A DNA stretch of 64,000 nucleotides from Desulfoluna sp. (GCF_030145185.1 NZ_JAQYWB010000008.1:43455-107454); one strand, 5' to 3'; counted from the stretch's first letter, positions 26,441 to 36,065 are shown. A program made the numbers and translations. Notes: a model not told the origin generated them from the letters alone.

Positions 26441-27532
26441 CTATTCCATAAATTTAAAGAAATCGCCTGGGCTGATCCCCTGGGTGGAGTAGGTGACGAG
26501 AACCGTGGCGGTCTCCTCCTGGGTATCGATGACAATAAAATTTCCGATCGTCACCGGGACACTCAGGGCTTTTCCTCCAAAGAGATCGTTGGACTCCTTG
26601 GCCTCGTTGTAATAAACGGTGTAGGCTTGGCCTTTCAGGATGCCATCACGATCTCCGCGGTTGATGAAACCCACCATGTCCTGACCAAAGGTGGTCTCTC
26701 CCTCTTCGGACACCATGATCTCGCCTTGTATGGACTCAAGACCCTTGAGGAGGGGAATGTATCGGGAGCGCTTCTTATAGGGCATGATTTTATCATTGAG
26801 CTTGACGGAACGGTAGGAGTCGGTGATGCGGGCAATGAAAAAGCCGTCTTTTTCGCCCACAATTTCCACCACGCCACTCAAATAATGCTGGGTGCCGATT
26901 TCATCCCGGACTCGGTTGATTTTTTTTCGGTTCACATCCATCATGCGTGAGGTGATTTCCCGGGGGCTGAAGGTGCGGTAGGTGACGTAGCGGGCTCCGA
27001 TGACCAGGGGGGTCTCTTCATTGCTTTTGATGTAGATAACATCGCCCTTGCCCAACATCAGCTGATCGGTTCCCTTGAGCTTGAAGACCGTGCCGTGGGG
27101 TGTGATGGGCTTTTTTTTCATGAAGCCGGCGCGTTCGATTTTTGAGTAGTAGTAACGACGGCTCTCTTCTTTGGCGGTGACCGCGATTGATTCCACAGCT
27201 CCTGAGTCATCCATGGCCGCAGATTGCCCCTCACCGGTTGCGCCGAAACGATCCAAATCGCTGCGATGGATCAATTTAATTTTCTGGCCCGGATAGATGA
27301 GGTGGGGATTGGACAGCTGACCATTTTTACTCCAGAGATCAGGCCAGGTGTAGGGATCATCGCTGAATTTTTGAGAAAGATCCCAGAGGGTGTCTCCTTT
27401 CTTAACGGTATAGTAGACACCTGTTTCCGAGGAAACTTCCTGAGTGGTCCCGGCCAGAACCGATACCCCAGAGGAGAAAAGAAGAACCAGTGAGAGTACG
27501 GCGGCGTAACGGAGTTTTGCCTTGATATCCAT
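26441..27532 (-). CDS. LysM-domain exported protein
   Basis: 363 residues. Signal peptide (MDIKAKLRYAAVLSLVLLF...VLA), then a LysM peptidoglycan-binding motif (about 40-95: YTVKKGDTLWDLSQKFSDD, NPHLIYPGQKIKL). The remaining 250 residues have several beta-rich repeats with no catalytic motif that I recognise. GGAG precedes the ATG at 27532. It faces pilB tail to tail. Likely a periplasmic cell-wall-anchored protein; a link to envelope or pilus assembly is only positional. Confidence 0.78.
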   Translation of the reverse strand: MDIKAKLRYAAVLSLVLLFSSGVSVLAGTTQEVSSETGVYYTVKKGDTLWDLSQKFSDDPYTWPDLWSKNGQLSNPHLIYPGQKIKLIHRSDLDRFGATGEGQSAAMDDSGAVESIAVTAKEESRRYYYSKIERAGFMKKKPITPHGTVFKLKGTDQLMLGKGDVIYIKSNEETPLVIGARYVTYRTFSPREITSRMMDVNRKKINRVRDEIGTQHYLSGVVEIVGEKDGFFIARITDSYRSVKLNDKIMPYKKRSRYIPLLKGLESIQGEIMVSEEGETTFGQDMVGFINRGDRDGILKGQAYTVYYNEAKESNDLFGGKALSVPVTIGNFIVIDTQEETATVLVTYSTQGISPGDFFKFME

Positions 27533-27937
27533 AATCGCTCCGGTATGATGATTAATGTAATTAAAATAGACCAAATTGGGTCTGAACTAAGGGCCCTGAG
27601 TGACTCTTTACTGTCCGGGTTTTTCAACAAAGTGTCAATACCAAATACTGTAAAGTGAACTCACGTCCTTTGGTGTCTGGCCGTGTTGCGGGGAGAGAAA
27701 AGGGCTCAAAGGGCCAACGCGTAGAACGGTTTATTTTTCACTCTGGGGGCACCCTGTCTTGGGTCTCGTCAGGTGGATCCTGGGCTCAGTTTGGGATCGA
27801 TCGGTTTATATCTAAGGGTGATATAGCTTTTATTGTCCTGATTTGTCAATGTTTTCAATGACGTTTCTTCTTCTGTCTGGAGGGCGTCCGGCGGGCTGTC
27901 GTGACGGCCACAGAATATGGAGAGGAGTGAATCGGTG
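27533..27937. other. Intergenic region upstream of the YfbR-like gene
   Basis: 405 bp. Contains a small perfect hairpin AGACC/GGTCT near 27567-27582 just upstream of the LysM gene. No other RNA or gene is seen. Confidence 0.3.
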
Positions 27938-28489
27938 ATGGAAAAGATTGCAGACTTTTTATTTGAAGCGGGGATGTTGAAACGCATCCCGCGTTCCGGA
28001 TATCAGTTTCTCGGGGGGGGGAAGGAGAGTGTGGCGGAGCACTCTTTTATGGTGACCACCCTTGCTTTTGTACTCTCTCGGATGGATGTCGAGGTGGACG
28101 CCGGCAAATTACTGGCCATGTGCCTGCTTCATGATCTTCCCGAGGCAAGGACGGGGGATTTAAACTATGTCCAGAAAAAATATTGCCGTGCTGATGAGGG
28201 CCTTGCGATCGCTGACCAGGCCCGTGGGCTTCCCTTTGGGGGCGAGTACAAGGCTCTTGTGGAGGAGTTCAACGCCTGTGAATCCCGTGAGGCGATGCTG
28301 GCCAAGGATGCCGATCAGCTTGCCTTTGTCCTGGATTTGAGGACACTGATCGATACCGGGCATAAGGGCGCGGATAAATGGCTGAAGACGGTCCTGCAGC
28401 GCCTGGTGACCGATACGGGGCGGCAGCTTGCCGAGGCGATTCTGGCCCGCTCATGGGATGATTGGTGGCTGGGCGGGGACTCCGAATAA
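27938..28489 (+). CDS. YfbR-like HD-domain nucleotidase
   Basis: 183 residues. HD-fold metal site: ESVAEHSFMV (first His), LLHDLPEARTGD (His-Asp), and AKDADQLAFVLD (last Asp). This arrangement is that of YfbR/HDDC2 5'-deoxynucleotidases, which remove the phosphate from dNMPs. The ATG at 27938 is preferred (GAGAGGAG 9 nt upstream); ATG 27917 gives seven more residues. Stand-alone gene; the substrate is inferred from the family. Confidence 0.78.
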   Translation: MEKIADFLFEAGMLKRIPRSGYQFLGGGKESVAEHSFMVTTLAFVLSRMDVEVDAGKLLAMCLLHDLPEARTGDLNYVQKKYCRADEGLAIADQARGLPFGGEYKALVEEFNACESREAMLAKDADQLAFVLDLRTLIDTGHKGADKWLKTVLQRLVTDTGRQLAEAILARSWDDWWLGGDSE

Positions 28490-28879
28490 AAGGAGATCCG
28501 TGGGGCGGCTTGGGTATCGGATGGAAAGACCCTGGCATGAGTCTGTGACCTTTTGCTGGTAACTTCCCGAAAATGAACATTAATATCGATGGGGGCTCCG
28601 GTGCTGTCAAGGCGTTGGTAGATAAAAAATGAGAATGGCTTTAACTTCACGGCAGGTTTGGCCGATCAAAAAGGGTGGATGAAGAAACCGTCGGGTATGT
28701 GGTCTGTTATTTTATATAGGTGCATGCGTTGGCGAGTCGTAAATCTCAGAGCTGCGGGTGCGTCGATGGGAGGGGCCTCGGGGCAGGGCCTCGCACTGAC
28801 GTTGAAGATCATTAAAGAGCAGAGACAAAAAACAGGGGTGGCACCCGACTTTTTCTTCGGGACAACAGGGGTGGAAGGT
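28490..28879. other. Intergenic region upstream of the receiver/HD gene
   Basis: 390 bp. An open frame in phase with the next gene extends through it, but the translated sequence is unlike any domain and lacks a ribosome site. No RNA gene is seen. Confidence 0.3.
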
Positions 28880-30223
28880 ATGGAGAGAATGGATACAGTA
28901 AAAATATTATATGTGGACGACGATGAGGACCTGACACAGATTTATACCCGGTTTCTTGAAGGAGAGCATTGCACCCTGAAAACGGCAGGCGATGCCGAAG
29001 AGGGGCTGGTGATTGCCTTTGACTTCAAGCCGGACCTTATCATCAGTGATGTGGCCATGCCTGGGATGGATGGCCTGGAGTTCTGCCGAAGGGTTCGGGC
29101 GTCCGATCTCTTAAATGACGTGATTTTCATGTTGGTCTCGGGCATTGATGTGGAGCCCAGAGACGTGGTGGCGGGGCTTGGGGCCGGTGCAGATGAGTAT
29201 TTGGTCAAGCCTTTTTCCCGGGATGAACTCGTGGCTCGGATCGGGGCCCTCCTGCGTATAAAAGAGCTAAAGGATAAGGCAGATAACGCCGATAAATTTT
29301 TAAAGGATGAACTCCAAAGTCGCGATGCACTGGAGGCGAGGCTGGCAGAGCTCAAGGATGAGCTCGCTGGTGAGCGAGAGGCACTCTCGGGTGCCCTCAA
29401 GCAGGTGTCCTCGCTGGTCGGTGAACGGCAGAAAGCAGTGGAAAGGGCCGATACCATGGAGGCCCGGGCTGTACAGACGCTGGACTCGTGCGTCAGCATG
29501 ATGGTGTCGGCTCTGGATGCCAGGCCGGGATTCAAGCGGGGCCATGGTGCCGATGTCGCGCGTCGGGCTGTCACTATCGCCGAAGAGATGGGGCTTGAGG
29601 GGGAAAAACTTCATCACCTCGAACAGGCCGCACGCCTCCATGAGCTGGGGCTGCTTTTCGTTTCGGAATCACTGGCGGGTAAAAACCCGCTGGATTACAC
29701 CGAGTCGGAAGCGGATTTTCTCTCTCGGCATCCGGAACGAGCCGGTGGGCTGCTGGAGAAGGTGGAGGGGCTGGAAGAGACGGCTCGGATCGTTCGGCAT
29801 CTGTTTGAGCATTTCGACGGAAGTGGAACGCCCCATAGCTTGAAAAAAGAGACCATCCCCTTTGCATCGCGGATTGTTGCCGTGGCGGATGCCTACGAAA
29901 CCCTGGCTGCGTGGCCAGGGGGCGGCAGCGAACGAGATCATCTTGACAGGCTGGAAGAAGAAGCAGGGACGCGATTCGATCCCAAGGTTGTACACTGTTT
30001 GCACAAGTGTCTGGGACGAAAGCCTGAAATAGAAGTCGGAGGCCGTGTAGAGATGAGCGTGTTTGATGTGAAACCTGGAATGGTTCTCGCCTCAGCCATC
30101 TTTACCGCCAAGGGTGCCATGCTTCTGCCGGAGAATACGGTCCTGACGGATGAGTATATCAGGCAGATCGCACGCTACAACCGGATCGACCCCCTGGAAG
30201 AAACCATTTTTATTAAGGGATAG
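28880..30223 (+). CDS. Response regulator with coiled coil and degenerate HD-GYP domain
   Basis: 447 residues. Receiver domain at 1-125 (VDDDEDL acidic pocket, DVAMPGMDG phosphoacceptor, VKPFSRDEL), a coiled coil (about 130-200), an HD-type domain (200-370) and a C-terminal tail resembling the region after RpfG-type domains. The HD-GYP motifs are altered: LHELGLL instead of LHDIGK, and FEHFDGSGTP instead of HHExxDGxGYP. c-di-GMP hydrolysis is therefore doubtful, and the protein may be a binding or output module. It ends 12 nt before motA, which ties it to motility. Start may be ATG 28880 or 28889. Confidence 0.75.
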   Translation: MERMDTVKILYVDDDEDLTQIYTRFLEGEHCTLKTAGDAEEGLVIAFDFKPDLIISDVAMPGMDGLEFCRRVRASDLLNDVIFMLVSGIDVEPRDVVAGLGAGADEYLVKPFSRDELVARIGALLRIKELKDKADNADKFLKDELQSRDALEARLAELKDELAGEREALSGALKQVSSLVGERQKAVERADTMEARAVQTLDSCVSMMVSALDARPGFKRGHGADVARRAVTIAEEMGLEGEKLHHLEQAARLHELGLLFVSESLAGKNPLDYTESEADFLSRHPERAGGLLEKVEGLEETARIVRHLFEHFDGSGTPHSLKKETIPFASRIVAVADAYETLAAWPGGGSERDHLDRLEEEAGTRFDPKVVHCLHKCLGRKPEIEVGGRVEMSVFDVKPGMVLASAIFTAKGAMLLPENTVLTDEYIRQIARYNRIDPLEETIFIKG

Positions 30224-30235
30224 GTTGTTATACTC

Positions 30236-31003
30236 ATGGATCTGGCTTCGTTGATCGGTGTAATTTCGGGTCTTGGCTTTACGGCCGCAGGTATTCTTCT
30301 CGGCAGCAGTTTGCTGCTGTTTTGGAACATGCCGTCGGTGATGATCGTGATTGGCGGGACGATCGCCTCGACCATGATCGCCTATCCTCTCAAGGATTTT
30401 CTCGGCGTCTTCAAGACCGTTGGCAAGGTCTTTATTTTTAAGATCGAGAAGCCCGAGGAGCTCGTTAAGATCCTCATTGAAATATCCAATAAAGCGCGAA
30501 AAGGTGGGCTTCTTTCTATTGAAGCGGATATCAACACCACCGAAGATCCCTACTTGAAAAGTGCCCTCCAGATGACGGTGGACGGGGTAAAAACCTCGGA
30601 TATTGCCGCTGTCATGCAGAAAAGAATGGAGCTGACTCACCGGGAGCACAAGATCGGCTATTCGGTCCTGGCGTCCATGGGGACTTACGCACCGGCCTTT
30701 GGCATGGTGGGAACCCTGATCGGTCTGGTGCAGATGCTGGCCAACCTCGATGACCCTTCTTCCATTGGTCCTAAAATGGCGGTGGCCATGCTGACCACCT
30801 TTTACGGAGCCCTTCTGGCCAACCTCTTTTTTATTCCCATGTCGGACAAGCTGAAACTCAGAAGTGACGAGGAGATCTTGAACATGACCCTTCTTTATGA
30901 GGGGGTGGTCTCCATTCGTGAAGGGGAACACCCCAGACTCATGGAAGACAAGCTCAACGTCTATTTGACATCCGGCGGCGGAAAAGCGCCGAAAAAGGAG
31001 TAG
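30236..31003 (+). CDS. motA: Flagellar motor stator protein MotA
   Basis: 255 residues. Four membrane helices (starting MDLASLIGVISGLGFTAAGILL), a cytoplasmic loop carrying KTSDIAAVMQKRMELTHREHK, and the pore segment MGTYAPAFGMVGTLIGLVQML. It forms the ion channel with MotB that turns the flagellar rotor. Stop and the motB start are 3 nt apart. The sequence is of the PomA/MotA type; the coupling ion is not decided here. Confidence 0.93.
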   Translation: MDLASLIGVISGLGFTAAGILLGSSLLLFWNMPSVMIVIGGTIASTMIAYPLKDFLGVFKTVGKVFIFKIEKPEELVKILIEISNKARKGGLLSIEADINTTEDPYLKSALQMTVDGVKTSDIAAVMQKRMELTHREHKIGYSVLASMGTYAPAFGMVGTLIGLVQMLANLDDPSSIGPKMAVAMLTTFYGALLANLFFIPMSDKLKLRSDEEILNMTLLYEGVVSIREGEHPRLMEDKLNVYLTSGGGKAPKKE

Positions 31004-31006
31004 CAC

Positions 31007-31834
31007 ATGGCTGAAGAGACCGGCTCCGGGGGAAGTGAAGAGGATGCAGCTCCGGCATTGAACCCCCCGGCATCCATCGGGGATGACGATGAGGGAGGTG
31101 GGGGCGCCCCGCAGTGGATGTGTACCTTTTCCGATCTGGTGACGCTTCTGATGTGTTTTTTTGTGCTGCTTTTTGCCATGAGCACCATTCAGGAGGAGAC
31201 CTTCAAGGAGCTTGTGCAGTCCCTGAGGTCCGCCCTGGGGGTGCAGCAGGTCCCTGAGACCGGCACACGTGAGGGGCTGGTCATGAACTCTGACTCGGAC
31301 ACCCATGAGCCGAAAGACCATGCCGTGGACGAACTCGGCGGGATGGTTCAAAAGGAGATGGAGGAGATCGTCAGTGATGTGCGTGAGCTGATCATGTTCA
31401 ACAAGCTGGGCGGTCAGGTCCGGGTGGAAGAGACGGAGGATGGAGCGGTGATCACCATCGCCGATATGGTGATCTTCGGGCCCGGGGAGTCTCGCCTTTC
31501 TGAGAACGGACGCATTGTCATGGAGAAGGTGGCCATGGTCCTGGCTCAATTCCATTATCCGGTCACTGTTTCCGGCCACACCGACGCCATGCCCATGGAC
31601 AACCGGGATTATGCTTCGAATTGGGAGCTCTCCACGGGGCGTGCCACCAGCGTGGTCCGGTTTCTAATTTCCATGGGGATAGACCCCACCCAGTTAAAAG
31701 CGCAGGGCTTTGCCCATTATCGGCCTGTGGCTGACAACCGAACCCCGGAAGGGCGTTCGAAGAACAGGCGGGTGGAGATCACCTACGAGCGCACCTACAT
31801 TGCCCGGGCTTTCGACGACGGGCTGTATCGTTAA
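31007..31834 (+). CDS. motB: Flagellar motor stator protein MotB
   Basis: 275 residues. A glycine- and acid-rich N-terminus, one membrane helix with the essential ion-carrying aspartate (WMCTFSDLVTLLMCFFVLLF), a plug region, then an OmpA-like peptidoglycan-binding domain (about 150-265, TVSGHTDAMPMDNRDYASNW, RRVEI). Anchors the MotA channel to the cell wall. Immediately downstream of motA. Confidence 0.93.
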   Translation: MAEETGSGGSEEDAAPALNPPASIGDDDEGGGGAPQWMCTFSDLVTLLMCFFVLLFAMSTIQEETFKELVQSLRSALGVQQVPETGTREGLVMNSDSDTHEPKDHAVDELGGMVQKEMEEIVSDVRELIMFNKLGGQVRVEETEDGAVITIADMVIFGPGESRLSENGRIVMEKVAMVLAQFHYPVTVSGHTDAMPMDNRDYASNWELSTGRATSVVRFLISMGIDPTQLKAQGFAHYRPVADNRTPEGRSKNRRVEITYERTYIARAFDDGLYR

Positions 31835-32087
31835 TCTTTCCCTTTTTTCCCCTTCCTTTTATTTATGATTTCCCCCTGTGCGTTGGAATGCCACTGGAAG
31901 AGGGGCTTTTCGGGCCTGGTGTGCCGTGTCTCTTTTGATCTCAGGTGTTTGGTTTTCCATGATTGCGGTTGAACTCTCAATTTCTATCAGATAGGATAAA
32001 AAGTTTTTAAATATCGCTGGGACGACATCAGGCGCGGAAACTCCTCTGTGCCGGGAAGGCCCCTTTTAAGATTTTGTGGTGATAGAT

Positions 32088-32756
32088 ATGAAATTGAGAA
32101 TAGATGCTCTTGCCAAGGCCATGGGTTTGCCTCGGGATACCCTGGAACGCTGGATTCGTCAGGGCCGCATCCCGGTTAAGAAGGCCGGTATGGAGTGCTC
32201 TTTCGGGTATGAAACGGTCAAAAGCTGGGCGACAAAGCACAACACCTCTTTTATTATTGAAGAGCCCGCCTCTCCGGTGGGTGTGATGCGTGAAGCGGTC
32301 TCCCTTTCCTCCGCCCTCGGATCCGGGGGTGTGGTTTACGATCTTGAAGGGGACGATGTGTCCTCTGTTTTGCTTGGTATGACAGCCTCTGTGAAGGGAC
32401 TCGATGACGAGGGTCGAGACACGCTTTTTCATCTCCTCGTCGAGAGGGAAGACCTTGCCTCCACCGGTGTCGGGCGTGGTGTGGCCCTGCCGCACCCGAG
32501 GACGCCCATGGATGCGTGGGTTATTCCTTCCATCACCACCTTCTTTTTAAAGCATCCCGTCGATTTCGGTGCGGTGGATGATCTGCCGGTGCGTGTGCTT
32601 TTTTTGATTCTGAGTCCCGATGTGGGCGCCCATCTTCAACTGCTTTCGAAAATCTCTTTTTGTGTGCGGGAGCCCGCCTTTCTAAGTTTTCTCGACGCGG
32701 TGCCGTCCGAGGCCTCGCTGTTGGAAAAGGTGGCCGAGTTTGAGAGCCGGCTGTGA
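32088..32756 (+). CDS. Helix-turn-helix–PTS EIIA(Ntr) fusion
   Basis: 222 residues. The first about 50 residues are an excisionase/MerR-like DNA-binding helix module (MKLRIDALAKAMGLPRDTLERWIRQGRIP). Residues 70-222 form a PtsN-type EIIA domain with the phosphorylated histidine in GVALPHPRTP. EIIA(Ntr) relays phosphate from the nitrogen PTS and acts by binding other proteins; here the fused DNA-binding part suggests direct control of transcription by phosphorylation state. Start at ATG 32088 (GTG 32076 possible); ribosome site weak. Neighbours (motB, ClC channel) give no further clue. Confidence 0.8.
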   Translation: MKLRIDALAKAMGLPRDTLERWIRQGRIPVKKAGMECSFGYETVKSWATKHNTSFIIEEPASPVGVMREAVSLSSALGSGGVVYDLEGDDVSSVLLGMTASVKGLDDEGRDTLFHLLVEREDLASTGVGRGVALPHPRTPMDAWVIPSITTFFLKHPVDFGAVDDLPVRVLFLILSPDVGAHLQLLSKISFCVREPAFLSFLDAVPSEASLLEKVAEFESRL

Positions 32757-33064
32757 TTTTATAGTGGGTTCTGAGGGGCGCTGATCCATGGCGACCCTTT
32801 ACGAGGCGTCTCATTGCAATGGGTCTCTTTACAATGGGTATGGAATCTGTTAGTTCGGCGGTGTCGGGTTGACCCCGGCATCGGTTGGGTTTCGTCAGGG
32901 AAATTCCTGGCCCGAAGACGTTGTGGGCTCTTTTGATAAGGGTTGCCGAGAGGGCACCATGGCTGTTCAGGGTGGGTATTTTCAGGGCTTTTTTGCGTCA
33001 TGACTTCGAAAACTTTTTGCCCGTCAATGGGGGGTTTTCTGAAATTTTTAGGGATCTTTTCAAC
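32757..33064. other. Region upstream of the ClC gene
   Basis: 308 bp. A frame in phase with the channel gene is open from 32885 but the translated part is not membrane-like and has no ribosome site, so I treat it as noncoding. Confidence 0.35.
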
Positions 33065-34792
33065 ATGTTGAAAGGGCTGCGTAGGCTTCCGTCAAAATTG
33101 CTGACCATTCAACCGGATGACCGGTTGACGCTGATGGTGGCAGGTGTGATGGTCGGAATTGCAAGCGGTTTGGCGGCCTTGGCCTTGAACCGCAGCCTCG
33201 AGGCGATGCTTGAGTTTGTGCATCATTTAAGCAAATACCCCTGGGCCTTTGTGGTGCCCGGACTTGGGGCCGCTGCCTCGGCAATCTTTCTGGATCATAT
33301 TATGAAGGAGGGGGCCGGGCATGGGGTTCCGGAGGTCATTTATGCCGTCTCCCGGTATGGGGGGTTGCTTCGCCTGCGTTCCAGTATTACGCGTCTTGTC
33401 TCCAGCTGTTTGACCATTGGCAGCGGCGGGTCTGCGGGTCCTGAGGCGCCGGTGGTGATGAGCGGGGCGGCCATCGGGTCCAATATTGCCAAGCTGTTTA
33501 ACATGAATGACCGCCAGCGGGTGACCCTGGTGGGGTGTGGGGCAGCGGGGGCTATCTCTGCGATATTTAACGCCCCTATCGCCGGGTTGGTCTTTGTGCT
33601 TGAGGTGGTGCTCGGGGAGTGGTCCATCGTTAATATTGTGCCCATTGCCCTTGCCTCGGTGGCGGGTACCGAGGTGAGTCGTTTTTTCAACGGCAACCAG
33701 ATCGCCTTCAGCCATGCCGGCTTTGATATCGGTGTGGCCGACACGGTGGCTGCCGCCGGCCTCGGCCTGGCCACGGCCCTGTTTTCAATTTTGCTTACCC
33801 GCGCCATGCGGTCCATGCACCATGTGTCGGAGGGGGTTAAGCTTCCCAAGTGGGGGCGGGCAGCCATTGGCGGGTGCCTGGTGGGGCTTTTGACGCTTCT
33901 TTTTCCGGACGTTCAGGGCGAAGGGTACCATGCCATTCGTGAGATGATCGTTGGGGCTTACGATGGCGCTTTTCAGCTTGCTGCGATTGCCATTTTTGCA
34001 AAAATTCTTGCCACATCCCTGACCTTGGGGTGGGGAGGCTCTGGCGGGATTTTTGCCCCTTCCCTTGTGGTGGGCAGTTTTACCGGCCTGGCTTTTTATC
34101 GTGGCGTGACCCTCCTCTGGCCGTCCATTCCCCTCGTCGGGGAAGGGTGCTTTGCCTTGCTTGGCATGGCCGGTCTCATCAGTGGCATTCTGCAGGCGCC
34201 TCTCACCGGTATCTTTCTTATCGTGCAGATTACCGGGGGCTATGAGGTTATTTTGCCCCTCATCGTCGTTTCTGCCGTTTCTACCACCATTACTCATTAT
34301 TTTGAACCGGCATCCTTTTATATGAAGGATCTCGTGGACCGGGGGCAGCTGCTTCGGCCAGGGACAGACGCCCGGGTGCTGAATGACCTCTCCCTTGGGG
34401 AGCTCATTGAAAAAGATTGCCTGGTTGTTTCGCCCCACATGACCCTTCGGGAGTTTGTCGATGTGGTGAAGCGATCCCGCCGAAACCATTTCCCCGTGGA
34501 AGAGCCGGAAAGCGGAGATTTTCTGGGGATGGTCGATCTGAGCGAGGTGCGTCCCTACCTGTTTGATACCATTATGTACGATGCGGTGGTGGTCGAGCAG
34601 ATCATGGACAGTAAGGTGAAACACATTACCTATGGGGACGAGCTGGCCGAGGTGCTCCACATTATGGACATCGATGGGCTTTTCAGTATGCCTCTGGTGG
34701 TGAATCGTCGATTTGTGGGGATGATCTCCAAGGCCACCCTGCTGGATAAATATCGAAAAGAGCTGATGGTGCAAACCACCGACAACCCCTGA
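33065..34792 (+). CDS. ClC-family chloride channel/antiporter with CBS pair
   Basis: 575 residues. ClC membrane domain with about ten helices: first selectivity motif GSGGSAGPEAP (the glutamate corresponds to the gating residue of GREGP), third motif GWGGSGGIFAPSL. The C-terminus (about 430-575) has two CBS domains (LGELIEKDCLVVSPHMTL; VVEQIMDSKVKHITYGDEL), which usually sense adenine nucleotides. Moves Cl- (possibly with H+) across the inner membrane. Start placed at ATG 33065, with a weak AGGGA upstream. The Usp-like gene follows 16 nt later, probably in one transcript. Confidence 0.88.
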   Translation: MLKGLRRLPSKLLTIQPDDRLTLMVAGVMVGIASGLAALALNRSLEAMLEFVHHLSKYPWAFVVPGLGAAASAIFLDHIMKEGAGHGVPEVIYAVSRYGGLLRLRSSITRLVSSCLTIGSGGSAGPEAPVVMSGAAIGSNIAKLFNMNDRQRVTLVGCGAAGAISAIFNAPIAGLVFVLEVVLGEWSIVNIVPIALASVAGTEVSRFFNGNQIAFSHAGFDIGVADTVAAAGLGLATALFSILLTRAMRSMHHVSEGVKLPKWGRAAIGGCLVGLLTLLFPDVQGEGYHAIREMIVGAYDGAFQLAAIAIFAKILATSLTLGWGGSGGIFAPSLVVGSFTGLAFYRGVTLLWPSIPLVGEGCFALLGMAGLISGILQAPLTGIFLIVQITGGYEVILPLIVVSAVSTTITHYFEPASFYMKDLVDRGQLLRPGTDARVLNDLSLGELIEKDCLVVSPHMTLREFVDVVKRSRRNHFPVEEPESGDFLGMVDLSEVRPYLFDTIMYDAVVVEQIMDSKVKHITYGDELAEVLHIMDIDGLFSMPLVVNRRFVGMISKATLLDKYRKELMVQTTDNP

Positions 34793-34808
34793 TAAGGGTA
34801 GGAGAGTT

Positions 34809-35642
34809 ATGGATACCCAACTTTTTCATATTTTTCGAAACACGCCAACCGGGCGGGAAACTTTTCTTCAATCCATTTATTTTTGTCATCTCCTGGGGGC
34901 CTCGCCGGTGGTGTATGTCCCCAAGCACACCAAATTTTTGATGTACTTCGAAAAAGACGTGGTGCAGGTGGATCTCGACGGGTCGTATCTCTCCGCTTCG
35001 GAAACGGCGGAAAAGCATGCCCGGGAGCTCGCCGAGGCCGAGGGGCTTGAACCGAAGTTTTTCAATCCGAAAAATTTTACCGCCTCCACTCTGCCGGATA
35101 TCCCCGTGGACTTTGATTTCATGTGCTGTCCGCGCAGCATCAGCGACCTGACAAGCAAGATCGGGCTGGGGTATATCGGGTCACGGGTCCGCCGCATTAT
35201 TCGATCGGCTCGGTTTCCGGTGTTGATCAGTAGCCCTTCCTTTCGGCAATGGCACAGCGTGACCGTCTTTTTTGGGGGCTCTGGCAATGCGGTAAACGCC
35301 CTGAAGCTGGGGGTTCGGATCGCTCGAAAGACCGGGGTGAAGCTCCGCCTTTTTACCCAGGTTGAGGCTGGGATGACCCGGGATGATTACGAGCGGGCGA
35401 TCATTGAAAGCGGTCTCGGAGACGATATGTCGGAGTACGTGGATGACTGGCTTCTTTTTTTCGGGGGGCGGCTTGAAGAAAATCTGTATGATGTCCCCCA
35501 TGACAGCCTTCTTGTGGTGGGTGCGTATGGCCATGGACTGATCCGGGACATTCTCTTTGGCAGCAAGGTGGAGACCATCCAATCCGTGATGCCCAACAAT
35601 CTGATGGTGGCGGGTCCCAATTACGTCGATCATGCGGTGTGA
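34809..35642 (+). CDS. Universal stress protein family protein
   Basis: 277 residues. C-terminal half fits the UspA fold, with the ATP-binding signature GAYGHGLIRDILFGSKVE (G-2x-G-9x-G-S). The N-terminal half is a second, more divergent alpha/beta unit without the motif. GGAGAG lies upstream of the ATG. It is 16 nt behind the ClC channel; Usp domains often accompany ion transporters and may regulate them by nucleotide binding. The role here is inferred from the pairing. Confidence 0.75.
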   Translation: MDTQLFHIFRNTPTGRETFLQSIYFCHLLGASPVVYVPKHTKFLMYFEKDVVQVDLDGSYLSASETAEKHARELAEAEGLEPKFFNPKNFTASTLPDIPVDFDFMCCPRSISDLTSKIGLGYIGSRVRRIIRSARFPVLISSPSFRQWHSVTVFFGGSGNAVNALKLGVRIARKTGVKLRLFTQVEAGMTRDDYERAIIESGLGDDMSEYVDDWLLFFGGRLEENLYDVPHDSLLVVGAYGHGLIRDILFGSKVETIQSVMPNNLMVAGPNYVDHAV

Positions 35643-35847
35643 ATCGCTTTTGGGCGGGATGAATGGTGATACCGGTGTGTTGTGGCGGAGCCTTTAGGGG
35701 CCCGCCTGGACGCCTCGGTGGAGCCTCGGGTTGCACCCCTGAAAAGGGTAAGAAAACCTCTTGACAAAGAAGGGGGGATGACGTAAATCTTTTTTCGCTT
35801 TTGAAACAGTTTCTCAAAACGCTTCAAGCTTCCCTTTACAGGAAAGC

Positions 35848-35876
35848 TTGCTTGAAATGTTGGGGGCTGATATAAG
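35848..35876 (+). promoter_or_regulatory. Promoter of tRNA-Ser
   Basis: TTGCTT (35848-35853), 17-bp spacer, TATAAG (35871-35876); transcription would begin a few bases before the tRNA. A second -35/-10-like pair, TTGACA 35761 and TAAATC 35784, lies 100 bp further upstream. Confidence 0.65.
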
Positions 35877-35888
35877 GGTTTTGTTTGC

Positions 35889-35978
35889 GGAGAGGTGGCC
35901 GAGTGGCTGAAGGTGCACGCCTGGAAAGCGTGTGTGCTGTAACAGGTACCGAGAGTTCGAATCTCTCCCTCTCCGCCA
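35889..35978 (+). tRNA. tRNA-Ser (anticodon GGA)
   Basis: 90 nt including an encoded CCA. Acceptor GGAGAGG pairs with CCTCTCC; anticodon loop CTGGAAA between stems CACGC and GCGTG; long variable arm as expected for class II tRNA-Ser; T-loop GTTCGAATC. Reads UCC/UCU. Confidence 0.95.
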
Positions 35979-36013
35979 CACCCCTTATCAAAAATAGGGA
36001 TCAGGTTTATTTG

Positions 36014-36065
36014 AACAGGTTTTCGCCACATCCTCTCAATTCGGAAGTGGGAACCTGTTTTTTTT
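36014..36065 (+). terminator. Terminator after tRNA-Ser
   Basis: AACAGGTT...AACCTGTT with inner CAC/GTG and TCC/GGA pairs, followed by eight T. Confidence 0.8.

Noticed and set aside
30092..31579. Open frame of 495 codons opposite motA and motB
   Set aside because: Shadow of two clear genes; composition typical of antisense translation of GC-rich DNA.
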